Origin: Populus alba | Taxonomy: Eukaryota > Streptophyta > Magnoliopsida > Malpighiales > Salicaceae | Assembly: GCF_005239225.2 (NCBI RefSeq) | Contig: NC_133284.1 | Location: 35,416,758 to 35,480,757, forward strand | DNA length: 64,000 bases | Reading direction: 5' to 3' | Made by a program: the position numbers and the translations under genes | The notes under the pieces: model-generated | Seen by the model: the letters and a program-made list of their open reading frames with translations, nothing else | What the model was told of the DNA's origin: nothing | The model's database searches: none | Shown here: positions 1 through 11,099 of the stretch, piece after piece | How positions within the stretch are numbered: position 1 is the stretch's first letter | Layout: every line of letters starts with the position of its first letter

Positions 1-2604
1 AGGAGAAACAAAATTATCAGATGCTTTGGTTGTTTTCAGAAGATTTGCGAAATCCACTTTGATCTCCACTGATGAGGAGGCGGATTCAGGGATAACTGAT
101 GTCCTGTCCACGGATTTCTTGGCCAAAATATGTGGTCCGACTTCCCTCTCCTTGGAAAGAATACACGCAGACATGTGCATAAGAGATTCCCCATCTTCTG
201 AAAGGCTTAGAGTTCCTCCACTGTTAGTCAAATTATCAACATCACTTGGAGCCACAGTACCATAGCCAACTATGTTCCTTAACCTTAACCTCTCATGATC
301 TCTGTCCTTCGGGTCAATGCTAGAGAAACGTTTTTCTAAGTTCATAACTGGGGAATCCACCTGTTTGCTAGTTTTATCTGCTTTGTTGTTTTCTTCCACC
401 ACTGAATTGAAAGAAGTTGCAGAAGAAATGAACTTTGATAATCTGAGTTTGGATATTTCAATTCTATCTTTCAAACTAGACACAAGGGGAGAAGGCTGAA
501 TCCCACTGCTTTTTAAGTTTGCCTTGCTTAAAAAGGAATCTGGTTGTTTCGGTGAAGGTGTCGCATATGATAATTGTCTACAGGAATTAGAAGCATCAAA
601 AAATATCTCCTGCCTTCTTTTAGCAGACAAAGAAGATATGGAACTGTGTTGTTGATCAGAATTATGATCAGTGCTGTATTGATTTCTTCTATCCTCAAAA
701 TAATGATCTTTAAGAATGTCAGCTGAATGTTGTCTGGATTCATGTTTTTTTTATGAATCGAGCTTCAGAACTTGAGTATCCATATTAGATGTGATGCCGA
801 TACTAGCAGCAGGCAACTCCACATACATTGCATTTGCAGCTTTACTGTGGTCCTTATTCACCTACAATAGGGAAAACAAAAACTGTGCATAAACAACCAT
901 CTTCATTTTGTAAAAGACAAGAATGCATATCAGTAAATGTTGAGCAAAATTGTGAATCTTCATGATCACTTAGAGAAAATGCAATAGGGAAACCACGTCA
1001 ACACAATCTGTGAAACACCAACTAAACACCTAGAAATGGTTAGCCAAGAGTTGTCCAGAACAAAACCATGCCCACATAATCATATCTCAACCCTTAAAGA
1101 CAAAATGAAAAGATCATGCAGAGAATTTACAGAACAAATCCAGGCCACTAATTGTAAAAGACCGCCTATGCAGATTAACTTATTGAATTCATACAAAAGA
1201 AGGAACCACCGAAATGGAGGATCCAACCCACAAGAGAAAAATCTTACAGGCATCATCTGATTAGGAGTTTGTAATTTGCTCATCTGATTGGGAGTTTGTA
1301 TTTTGCTCAGCTGATTAGGCATTTGCAGTCCACCCAGCTGATCAGCAGTTTGCACTTTGCTCAGCTGAATAGGGCTTTGTACTTGGTGATGAGTGAATGC
1401 ATCCACTGCCACACCTTGAGTTCTATCAGGAGTGCTGCACTGGCCAGCATTGGTGCTCACAGAAATGACATTTGCCTCCTCCAATTCCATGCTGGCCACA
1501 GATACTCCCTTGGTAGATATGTCAAGCATGTCAAACTTGCCAACTTTATCTTCGCAATCCTTTCTATCCATGCGACTGCTCTTATTCTCATCAAACATAG
1601 AAACCTCACTCCTCTCCAACAATTTCACATTACTAGAATCAGAAAGTAAACCAGATGTCGCTTGCGGCTCCTTCATAGCTTCTGATAAAAGTGCTTCCAA
1701 ACCAGGAGAAAGTTTCCCATAGTCATAACTCTTCAAGTTTTCTCCCACAAGACTCATATCATTTGAATCTCTACCCCCACTACCTTGCACAAAACCAGAA
1801 ACATTCTGCGAAGTTACCTTCTTATCTTTTGTCAGTACCATGGAACTCCCTGGAGCAGAAGGGGTGGTAATATTCGAAGGTGTTTTCTCTTCCGCAGCGA
1901 CACGAACCTCAGTGGGTGTCTTAAACTCTTCTCCAGACACTGACCTCACAAGACTTCGGTAATGCATTGAAAATGCAGTCGAATCCATGGTAACATCAAG
2001 ATTACAATCCGATGCACCAGAATCAGATAATCTTCCAGCTCTAATAAAACTCGCTGACACAGGCCCAAAAAAGTTGTCCTCTACAAAATGTAACGGCAAC
2101 AAAAATTCTTCAACATTTTCCCCAAAAATATTTGTTATTCACTATTCAAACAACAATGACCTAAAAAAAGCAAGTAAAATTGCAACCAAATACTAATAAA
2201 AAATAGAACAAACCATCGTTACAAGAAGCAGAGCCAACGATACTGCTGCCTCCCGGAGACGGCGACTCGACTGGCCGAAAAAACGACTTCCTGGAATTGA
2301 TCGAATAATCGTTATCGTCATCATCGGCACCAGTGGGAGATGATATTTCTTTAGAATCATCGCTATCCGCGAGGTCACCGAAAAAAGCACGAACTTCATC
2401 GTCTGTGTCGGATATGGGGGATTTCGTGGAAGGGGGGTCAGGAGGGGTCTCGTATTCATCGTCGCGCTTGAAGATGTGGACGGAAGTGATCTCGCGGTCA
2501 GCGAAGCTCACGCGCCGCGACCGTTTCTTCCTGAGAGCGATGGTTTCCTCGTCGGTGTTGGAGTTTTGGCTGGGATCTTCTATAGTTGCCGGATTTGATG
2601 CCAT
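1..2604 (-). CDS. KNL1/Spc105-like kinetochore scaffold protein, 5' part, cut by the left edge
   Basis: Kinetochore scaffold that recruits PP1 and spindle checkpoint proteins. The exons I read on the minus strand are 2604-2214, 2080-1248 and 861 to the window edge. Both junctions are GT-AG and keep frame. Near the N-terminus is a basic stretch followed by RVSF (residues 31-34), the classic PP1 docking motif of KNL1. Exon 2 holds a block with DVTMDSTAFSMHYRSL, which resembles the MELT-like phospho-motif region of plant KNL1. It ends in four 9-residue repeats (LSKIQTPNQ type). The C-terminal coiled coil and RWD part would lie beyond the edge. Odd point: codon 445 is TAA (751-753), yet the same frame stays open for about 250 more codons with KNL1-like Ser/Lys-rich composition. 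Either the allele is broken, the base is wrong, or the splicing differs from my model. The family call is firm; whether the gene is functional is not. Confidence 0.8.
1248..1370 (-). repeat. In-gene tandem repeat, four 9-residue units in KNL1
   Basis: The end of KNL1 exon 2 encodes four consecutive 27-base units of the form (L/M)-S-K-(V/I/L)-Q-T-x-(N/D)-Q, preceded by a related partial unit. One unit is diverged (LGGLQMPNQ). The units are in frame and end just before the intron 2 donor at 1247. Confidence 0.75.
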
Positions 2605-2619
2605 TTGGGGGGGTTAGGT

Positions 2620-2680
2620 TTTTTGCAGAGTGGAAATGAAATGCCAGAGAGAGAGAGGGAGAGAGAGTGGCGTTTGATTT
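2620..2680. promoter_or_regulatory. GA/CT-rich tract in the 5' leader of the KNL1 gene
   Basis: A run of GAGAGA repeats (CT on the coding strand) lies 30-70 bases upstream of the KNL1 start codon. Such CT tracts are common in plant 5' leaders and core promoters. No clear TATA box was seen close by. Confidence 0.4.
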
Positions 2681-2689
2681 TTTGTGTGC

Positions 2690-3110
2690 AATTGTGCGCG
2701 GGAGAGTTGGTGTTTTGTTACCGTAGCTTTTAATTTTACGAAGTAATAAGTAAACTACGTACCAGTTTGCAATCGTTTACTTACCAGTTCGTAACAGTTA
2801 TTGTACGTTGTAATTTTAAATGAGAGAAAATAAGTAAGTAACTCCATCCATTTTATTTTATTTGTGGTTGGCCTTTTATGATTTTTTATTTATTTTCAAA
2901 TTTCTATAAATTATTTTATGGGACATGCTTGAATTATATAAATCTTTTTTTGCTATTATTCGATTTTTCAATTTATTATTGATTGATTGATATAAATTTA
3001 AAAAAAACTAATCATTATAATAAAAAAAAATACATATAATATATTCTACTTTTGTATGCATCTTCAAATTAAATTTCCCAATCTCGTTGATTTAAATATA
3101 TTACAAATTA
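2690..3110. other. AT-rich spacer, no gene seen
   Basis: This stretch holds long A and T runs and no reading frame of interest. It is the upstream flank of the KNL1 gene. Confidence 0.5.
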
Positions 3111-3114
3111 AGTG

Positions 3115-3594
3115 ATAGTTTGGGCATGCTTCTTTTTGGTCATGAGCATCATTTCGATGCTTTTTGGCTTTCTAAAAATTATTTTTTTAAATTTTTATAT
3201 ATTTGTTTGCTAATAAAAAAATTAATTAATAAAAAATATTGTCCAATTAAAAAAAATATGGTTTGATTTTCAGGAAAGTATTTTTTTTTTTATTTTGGAT
3301 GGAAAACATTTTCCAGAATATATGAAAAATTTATAAATTTTATATTATTTATTGATTATAATAAATTTGATCCTCAAACTTTTAATTGTTATATATTTTG
3401 TTTTGAATTTTTTTTTTAATTTCACTCCTAGAATTTGATTTGATTTGATTTGATTTTTATATTAACTTTTATCTTTATTTTTATAATTGTTATTTGTTTT
3501 TCTCTTATTATTTTTTTAATTGAAATTTTTTATCTATCAAATTTGGTTCCCATTCTTTTGATTATTACTTATTTTATTTGAAATAATTTATGAA

Positions 3595-3627
<33 letters not shown>

Positions 3628-3970
3628 TCATCATCTTTTAATTCTTTTATATGTTAGATTTAATCTCTATTATTTTTATTGTTATTTATTTTACTTGAGA
3701 TAATTTATGAAATTAGATTTGTTTTTTTTTTTCAATTTCATTCTTATTCAACTTTTGAATTTGTAAGATTTGCTTCTTATTATTTTAATAAACTTGAAAA
3801 AAAAATATTAATAAGTTATTTTCCAACTTATTTTTTCATGATATAATCAAACACTAGAAAGTATTTTCCATAACACTACCAAACATCAAAAAATAATTCA
3901 CTTTTTAGGAATTTATTTTCTACAAAACCACTTTTCAGTAAAAAACTATTTTCCATCAAATAAATGGGGC
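3115..3970. mobile_element. Non-autonomous inverted-repeat element, family R1, copy 1
   Basis: The ends are rich in GGAAAA/TTTTCC motifs in inverted orientation. The middle is T-rich with stretches such as TTTGATCCTCAAACTTTT and TTATTTGAAATAATTTATGA. The same order of motifs occurs at about 26400-27470, so this is a dispersed family. It holds no coding capacity. An ATT trinucleotide run lies at about 3597-3627. Exact borders and target-site duplication were not resolved. Confidence 0.55.
3598..3627. repeat. (ATT)n microsatellite
   Basis: About ten uninterrupted ATT units inside repeat family R1 copy 1. Confidence 0.85.
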
Positions 3971-3989
3971 ATTAATGTTTTTGACATGT

Positions 3990-4701
3990 GCCCTGCCAAA
4001 TAAATATAGTTATTAGATTGGGGTTGACATGAGAGGATAAATTGGGATTTGAGCAACCTAGTGTCTTGGCTAGGTTGGAAAAAAGCCAAACTTGGGTAAG
4101 TAGTTGACTCAGAAAGACTCGGGCGGCCTGCTAAGTAAACCAGCAACTCGAGGAACCCGATGCAACCCACAATGGACCTTTTTTTAAAAAAAAAAGGAAA
4201 CCAAAAATTAATATACAAATAACAAACCTAATGTATTTTTTCTAAAGATGAAAGATATTTGCTTGTGTAGGTGTTTCCCGAACCAAAATAATTTTTTCCA
4301 CAAACAAAAAATCAATTCACAAAAACCTAGCCTCACATACTTTGTTGGAACAAACCTAGATTGACATTTTTTTTTAACAAGTATTTTTTTTTCTCAACCA
4401 ATAAAAAAATCAATTCACGGCCTTACATATTTTTCCAAAGATGTTCCACATGACAAAGTAGTGTCTAGTAGAATTTTTTTGCAGAAGAGTTGAATTGATG
4501 GTTTTAGTTTAAGGACCAAAAACAAAAGGTTCATAAAGTATAAGCGTTGCCTCACACGGGGAGTAATCAGAGGTTTTTTTCTTGCTCGGTCCAACCTTAT
4601 ACAAATGAGCCAATTACCCTTTCCTTGTTGATCACTAACTCATATTAAAGTTCACTATATAAACACAAGAAGATAGTTTTATTTTATTTTAATATGGGAT
4701 T

Positions 4702-4755
<54 letters not shown>

Positions 4756-5115
4756 TCACAAGAAGAAAGTTGTGTTTTTCCAACGTGTAATAAGAAATCT
4801 TTTTTGTTTAAATATTTCAACTTAAAAGGAGAAGATAATATATTTTTGATGCATGATAAAAAAAATATTTTGAAATAATCTTTTAAACTTTATTATTTAA
4901 AACATACATCTTGGCATCCACATTAATTATTTCTTAATTTTTTTCATATAATATACTAAAACCTCAAATATTTTTTTTTAAATTTTTTTGGATTGACTTG
5001 AGTCAACTTGTGTGACTTGCTTCTAATTCTGCTTTTCTTTAAAGGTCAACCCATTAGACTTGGGACCTGACCCTATGGTCAGGTCAACCCTCGAGCCGGG
5101 TTTAATAGCAATCCA
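3990..5115. mobile_element. Dispersed repeat family R2, copy 1
   Basis: Shares an ordered series of motifs with 51840-52495. Examples are AAAGTTCACTATATAAA, then a Cys-free T-rich block with TTGAAATAATCTTTTAA, then CTTTATTATTTA, and a GC-richer end with GGTCAACCC-like words. It contains a long TA microsatellite. No coding capacity was seen. It is probably the remnant of a non-coding transposon or a solo terminal repeat. Confidence 0.5.
4706..4752. repeat. (TA)n microsatellite
   Basis: More than 20 uninterrupted TA units, within family R2 copy 1. Confidence 0.9.
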
Positions 5116-5239
5116 AAAAAAAGCAGAACCAAAAGCGTTTTCAAATAGGCACTAAAAAAATATGGTGTTTTTATTATAGATCACCCCACAAGGCACTATT
5201 CATTTCAATGGCACTTTCTTTTCTTTTCTTTCTTTTTTT

Positions 5240-6260
5240 CTAATTAATATTTTTAAAATTTTAATTTCATCTATCAATATTTGATTTATTGAGTATTGAA
5301 TTTTATGATTTATTTTAATATACTTTCTACGAGATTATCATAACCTCATGATCTAGATTGTGGGTTTAGCGGATTAACCTCTTCTTTTTTTTTCAATTTT
5401 ATCCTTCAACATTTGGTTTGCTAAGGATTGTTCTTCATGATTTTTTATTTTTTTTTTACTTTTCATGGAGTCATTTAAGCCTCAAGACTTAAGTCATGGA
5501 TTTTTGCAAGTTAATCAAGTGACTCGGTTGTTTTTCTTTTTTTTAATTGATTTTTTTTTAATTTTACCCTTCAATATTTTATTAATTGAAAATTAGGCTT
5601 ATTTATTTATTTTGGTTTGCTTTATATGAGATTATTCCGATTTCATTATCCTAATCACGAGTTTGACGAGTTAATCCGGGTTGATCCAGGTAACTTTTTA
5701 AATTGATTTTTTTTTTAATTTTATCTTTTAATATTAGATTAATTAGAAATTATGTTTTATAATTTATTTCAATTTGCTTTGTACATGGTTATTTTAGCCT
5801 CTTGACCCAAGTCGTGAATTTGGTGGGTTAACCAAGGTTAACTTAGATTGTTTTTTTTTTTTTGTGTGTTTTATTTATATAAAGTTATCTCGATGTCATA
5901 CCATTTGTTATGGGTCTAATGATTTAAATCGGGTTGGTTTTTTTATAATTTATTTTTTTTTAATTTTATCATTCAATATTTGATCGACTAGGAATTAGTT
6001 TTCATATTATTTTTGGATTTGATTTTTTATGAAGTTAACATGGTCTTATAACTTAGGTCACATATTTAGTGGATTAACCCGGGTTAAATCGGTTTGTTTT
6101 TTAGATATTTTTTTAATTAATGTTTTTTTAATTTCATCTTTTAATATTAATTTGATTGAGAATTATGCTTCATAATTCATTTTAATTTATTTTATATGAG
6201 GTTATCATGGTTTTATGATCAAGATTGCGTGTTCAAATAGTTAAATCTAGATTGATCTAA
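5240..6260. repeat. Degenerate tandem array, roughly 150-170 base period, about six units
   Basis: Each unit runs in the same order: T-run, AATTTTATCTTTCAATATTT-like block, a TTGATTAATTGAGAATTA-like block, a TTTATATGAGGTTAT-like block, then a GC-richer end such as GGGTTAACCCGGGTT. The pattern is repeated about six times with heavy divergence. Similar blocks occur at 31640-32070. It codes for nothing visible. Confidence 0.6.
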
Positions 6261-6269
6261 TATGTTATA

Positions 6270-7062
6270 ATTTTAATATTAAAATAATATATATTATTTT
6301 AAAATTGTTTTAGTCAAATTAATTAGTTTTTTATTCATCATTCAAATTGTCTTGGCACAACGTGGAGAAATAGAAAACGTTTTTCATCTAATATTCCAAA
6401 TTCTAGATATAAATAATACAAAGGTAACTGATGAATGTATAATTTTTTAATTAAAATTATAATGCCTTCTACCGATTGGAAAAAAAATAACCTTTTAAAA
6501 AAAGGGAAAAAAATGATCTAAACTAGGAGACAGACATTACAAGAGTAAATTCCACATTTTCTACGTTTTGTTATTCTCATCCCCACAACCAAACAAGTCA
6601 TGAACAAAACATTTTGTCATGTTTATAAGACATGAAATCAATCAAGTTTGTAATAAAAATGTTTTTATTGACATGAAATCAATCAAGGGAGGACTAAAAA
6701 GAAAAAAAATCAATCCATCAGGCGGCACCTTTTGGTGCATTATTGTCCAGCCCAGAAAAAGAAATTGCTTGATGTTCATGAAGCTGGCCGGAATAGAGGT
6801 GTACGACAGCATTTTTCTTGTCTCTTGCTTTCTATTTCCTTACAACTTCTTGTGAAATTTTGAATGTTATGAAGAGATATTCTACCCTTTTGGAGGACAA
6901 ACTGATGAGCATTAGATTCTTGTGGCAAATTTATTTCTGAATGATTACAGACAAGGGAAGCATTGACACCAGAATAAGAAGCGGTACTAAGCAAAGTTCA
7001 TAGCAGAATGTCATGGGTATAATTCTTCACAGTCAGATTTCTGAAAATCATTCTTTTTCCAG
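6270..7062. other. AT-rich spacer before the TFIIE-beta-like exon
   Basis: I looked here for upstream exons of the TFIIE-beta-like gene and saw none. Short open frames near 6619-6855 do not resemble the family. The 3' end (about 7045-7062) looks like an intron end: a pyrimidine-rich run followed by CAG. Confidence 0.45.
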
Positions 7063-7518
7063 GCTTTAAAACCTGCAGGACAGATTCGGGTGCTATCAAA
7101 CTTCGATTCGAAGGATTATATTGCCTCCCCATATGATCCCAAGTCGATCATTAAGGTGGATGATGACCTTAGAAAGCTCTTTCGAGGAATTGAACTTCCT
7201 CGTGATATGCTTGACATTGAGAAGTATCTCCAAATGAATGGGATGATGCCAGCTTCCAACACTTCAAAGAGGAGGGAAGCAGCCCAGGTGAAGGGCATTT
7301 TCTCAGAGAAAAAGATCAAGAACAAGAAGCGTGGGATCAGAAAGATCCATAACCTGGCCAATCCACATCTTCCAGAACTTTATGAAACCTCGGTTCTTGA
7401 TACTTCAGAAGTAGATTGCTCCATTGTTGAGCTGAGGTTTATTCGCAGAGATGCACTGCTTTCACAAGGAAAGTTGCTGCATGAGTCCTCAAATGAAGTT
7501 GATGTAGATAGGCTCTAG
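7063..7518 (+). pseudogene. TFIIE beta subunit-like terminal exon, 5'-truncated copy
   Basis: The 151 codons read from a pyrimidine-rich AG acceptor at 7061-7062 match the C-terminal half of plant transcription initiation factor IIE subunit beta. Recognisable blocks are ALKPAGQIRVLSNFDS, DPKSIIKVDDDLRKLFR, ELPRDMLDIEKYLQMNGM, then a lysine-rich tail ending near HLPELYE. TFIIE beta helps load TFIIH onto RNA polymerase II. The N-terminal winged-helix exons are missing from the preceding 4 kb. The frame runs about 45 residues past the usual end of the family and stops at TAG. Starting exactly at a splice acceptor points to a DNA-level partial duplication, not a retrocopy. It could be a pseudogene or an exon joined to something unseen. 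The frame is intact, so decay is recent or selection still acts. Confidence 0.65.
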
Positions 7519-8040
7519 AGTTTGCACTGATGTGTCTTGCTTGTCAGAAGTTTACGTATATACGTTCGTATCAGTCATTTTTTGCATTTTGTTTTTATTC
7601 AAGTGTAATCTTTTATCCCTAGTTACTCTAGCAACCTACACTAAACAATTCCTCATGAACAATGAAAATGTAAATGCTTATTTTTAGATTGGGATCAAAA
7701 GATATTTCGTTTTTTTTAAAAAAAAAGTGTGATAATTGAGTTTTATTATATTAAATAATTGAGCATGGATTCCATTCCAAGGACCTGAGCCTTGTGACGA
7801 GTGAACTATTCTCAATCTTTTATATTGTTTTATACTTATGTAATTATTTAACTAGTCTTGAGGAAGGCACTTAACCTGGCTAGGAAGTGGATCTCTTTCC
7901 TCAACACTTGTCGATTCTGACTAAATTAGCTTTCACATATTTAATACAAGGGTTTCTGGGAAACCATTTTTGTTATCTCCATTACTAACAGTATACCAGT
8001 TCTCACCCATGGTTACACCAGCATGAGCAGCCCTTGGAAT
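7519..8040. other. Downstream flank of the TFIIE-beta-like exon, no gene seen
   Basis: Mixed-composition flank with short A/T runs. No frame or structure of note. Confidence 0.5.
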
Positions 8041-8750
8041 CACCAAATCATGTTGAACTCGCTTCAACATCTTGTTTAGTGATTGAAAATGGTCTCTTTA
8101 TATCCAGATCTTTCTCTTGAGCCTTTGCTCCTATTGCACACAGCACAGTAGGACAACGCAAATCAGCTGTGAAATGGATTTTTTCTACTGGAACTCTTCC
8201 GCAAGAAACTCCATGATGGTATTCAATCTCACCATCGCCAGATCCTTGTGAAGCCTTGCAGTAAATGCTATTAAAGCTGAATAGATGCTTCTTCTTGAGC
8301 TGTTTGCTTGGTTTCTCCACACATCTCTAATTTTATAGGAGTTGCAGCCACTTGTAATCTGCCCAACAGCAAGTATGGTCATCAAGACAAGCACTGGGAG
8401 ATAGATTTGCAATTCAACAGGAGAGGTGATAGCGACAAAAAGAGGAGGAAATGAAGAAAAAGCACCAGCTAGTTGACTTGGAATTTTATGTAAAAAATAG
8501 AGGCAGGTGTGAAGAAGCCTTTGATAATTGGATCAAGCAACCTGCGATGAAGATGGAGCAAAACCTCTCAATCAATACCATGAAAAATGATTTAAATGCA
8601 ATGCTAAGAAATTTTAGTGTCCCAGCAGCTGCAAGTGGATGGTTAGTTGCTTATCAAATTTCTCTGCCACGCGGTTTTCATATCATCAATAATGAGATTG
8701 CCTATGCTACTCTGGCTGAGCCAATTTCTAGTCTCTACTGCCCAATTTAA
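8041..8750. other. Unassigned low-AT region with short open frames on both strands
   Basis: The base composition is more gene-like than the surroundings. Overlapping short frames occur on the minus strand at 8412-8185 (75 codons, a hydrophobic start followed by an Arg/Ser-rich part) and 8320-8048 (90 codons). On the plus strand there is one at 8451-8750 (99 codons). I do not recognise any of them. It may be a decayed gene fragment or transcribed flank. Confidence 0.25.
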
Positions 8751-8817
8751 TGATGCTGACACAGAGAGCTCAATGACTATCAAATGCAAGCAAAGACAGC
8801 CTTGAGCTATTAAAAAC

Positions 8818-9025
8818 CGTTTGGGAACATTATTGAAACCGTGTTTTTAAAAAATTTAAATTTTTTTTCTGCTAAAATTTAATACGATTTTTATATTTTT
8901 GATCGTTTTGATGTGCTGATGTCAAAAATAATGTTTAAAAAATAAAAAAACATTATTAATATGCATTTCAATACGAAAAATTATTTGAAAAGTAATCACT
9001 ATTATACTGTCAAATACACTATGAA
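8818..9025. mobile_element. MITE-like element, family R5
   Basis: About 200 bases starting near CCGTTTGGGAACATTATTG. A core TTTTGATGTGCTGATGTCAAAAATAAT is followed by an A/T-rich right half with TTATTTGAAAAGTAATCA. The same core and right half recur at 11100-11305, 13155-13345 and 16055-16235, and in reverse at 18435-18605. It has no coding capacity. Confidence 0.55.
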
Positions 9026-9269
9026 ATGGAGACGCAGTGCATATTAGGCAGTTTTTGAGGATATATTTGTCTGCATAGAGATTGAAAAATCGGAAGTGCT
9101 TATCTACCTAGTTTCCAGGGGGTGCATACTTTCTACAGGATGAAGATAAGATGAAAATTTATAAGAAATCCAGCAGCAAAAATACAATCCACCTAACCTG
9201 GAGAGTTGAAAAACAAAACTATTTACAATAATTTCTTGTTGAACTATCATGGCTACCTAATGATTTATA

Positions 9270-10545
9270 CTAATTTCTAGCATATACATTGCGCCAATTC
9301 TCTCGAAGCTCATCATGATAATCTCTCAGCTCCTTCAGTTTTTGCTCCAAACGAACTTTTAGAACAGGCAGTGCACGTTGAGGATCTTCGTTGAATTTGC
9401 GGAGTAAATCAAGACCCTGATCATCATATAAACGTTCGAGACATCTTAAAAAGATATCCCGATTCCCTTTTTTGAATTTGTCATGAGGGATGCCTTTTTC
9501 CAATTCATCTGCGTATTCAACAGCTGAGCTAAACCAGCCAATTAGCATGTCCATCTCATGTCTATTATCTTCACATTCAAACAAGATTTCCTCGTTCTCG
9601 TCGATGTTCCTGGAGAAGAAGTCCTCAGTTCCTGGAGGCGCCAACAATAATCGATCATTCAACTCCTGCAATTCGGGCTGCATTCTGTTGTGTTTAGGAG
9701 GATCACGATAGTCTTTTGGAAGATACAGATAACTAGGGGTACACCTTATGCACTGAGAGAGATCAAGTTCTCGATTTGACGTATAGAGATACTTCCCATT
9801 CTTTTTGTCCCTTTGTTTGCATCCCCTTGTTTCAATCTTCTGCCCTTCATCCTCTTCCTCATCTTTTTTCCTGGATACATGAACATTCTCAGAGTCTGCA
9901 ACATAACGCTGGAACTCATCCATGAGATCAGGATGCTTTCCAATCACAGCAGCTATCCTTTCTTTCCATTCATCCTTTTGAATCATTCGATTGGTGTAGT
10001 AGAAAATCGACTTTAAGAATTTATAATAGCTGTTCTCACATGATAGCCTCTTCCGAACCTTCTCGAACAAGCAGAGTCCATCCTGCCGGAGCTTTTTTAT
10101 GACCACCCTGTCATATGCTTTCTCCCCGTATCTTCCTGCCTTCTTGACAATATTTCTTTCCGCACCTTTCTCTACACCCACCTGATCAATCTTTTCAGGC
10201 TGCTCCTGCTGCTGCTCGCCGGTCTGAATTGTAACTTTTCTGCCGTTGGTCACATCTTTATCTTGAGAGTTTGGATCACGAGATGCTCCTGAAGTTGTTT
10301 CAGAAGCTCGCACGAATCTATAAAAACCCTCTAGTAAATCAGTATCGTCTCCACACAGCGGGACAATAACTTTATAGAGATCCCTCCTGTCCTTTAACTG
10401 TCTTAAAACCTTCACATGATCATCCCAGACCTTTCCGCCACGCGTCCTCTGCTTGTCTATAAAATTCTGTAACAGCATTGTTTTCTCTGCTAAAACAGCC
10501 GCAGCTTCCTCCTTATCCTTATCCTCTACCTCTACTGTCTCATCT

Positions 10546-10580
<35 letters not shown>

Positions 10581-10850
10581 AAGGCTAAATCGACGCGAGG
10601 GCGGCAAAAATAAGTTGAACCCATGTATCAGGTCACAATGACCTTCAAGAATCTCCCTCACTCTTGCCAAGACATCATCAGATACGTTTTCTATCCTCCC
10701 TGAAAGCTCATCTGTTAGAGCCATGACATCTTTCATGACCCTGTAAAAGCTAATTAATTTTTCTGGCTGGTCTTGGAACCTGGCTCTTAGTTCCTTGATA
10801 TAGGTTTTGGATTCGCCATAATAATACCTCTGTGTCTCCATCTCTTTCAC
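9270..10850 (-). CDS. Short SIN3-like protein (PAH domains plus start of the HDAC interaction domain)
   Basis: SIN3 is the scaffold of a histone deacetylase co-repressor; PAH domains bind repressors and the HID binds the deacetylase. This 526-residue intronless frame has PAH1 at about 15-85 (YIKELRARFQDQPEKLISFY), a poly-Asp run at about 91-101, and a degenerate second PAH at about 140-185. A PAH3-like block lies at about 245-320. An HID-like block follows at about 365-440, with LDLSQCIRCTPSYLYLPKDY and CEDNRHEMDMLIGWF. It ends where full-length SIN3 proteins (typically well over 1,000 residues) go on for hundreds more. Past the TAG at 9270-9272 the same frame still reads YKSLGSHDSS, which resembles the family's continuation, so the truncation looks secondary. 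A possible TATA box lies about 80-95 bases upstream. A second SIN3-like gene lies 1.5 kb upstream on the same strand. Confidence 0.8.
10540..10583. repeat. In-gene (TCATCG)n trinucleotide repeat, encodes poly-Asp
   Basis: Alternating GAT/GAC codons on the minus strand give a run of eleven Asp directly after PAH1 of the SIN3-like protein. It is probably length-variable between alleles. Confidence 0.85.
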
Positions 10851-10927
10851 CCTCTCAACGATTTAACCAAGTGAAAAACGGAAGAAACAGAATCCGTCTT
10901 TTGTTTTAATCTCAATAAGAATGTGTG

Positions 10928-10944
10928 TGTATATATATATAAGC
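10928..10944 (-). promoter_or_regulatory. Possible TATA box of the 526-residue SIN3-like gene
   Basis: TATATATATATA on the minus strand ends about 80 bases before the start codon at 10850. Position and sequence suit a plant TATA box with a short leader. It could also be a chance AT microsatellite. Confidence 0.4.
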
Positions 10945-11099
10945 AAACCATAGGGGTCCTGGAATTCTGAGCTTCTTGCAACTCTACGAGCATCAGGACA
11001 CTGGCAACTTATGTATAGAACGGTTCTTTCTAGGGTCGTTTCAGTTTCTTGTTGGGATGTGTTTTTGGGTTGGGTCTCGGGTTGGTCATGAGGCCTTAA

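Noticed and set aside
1036..1260. Plus-strand frames opposite KNL1 as antisense genes
   Set aside because: They have no recognisable content and lie opposite well-supported exons and an intron.
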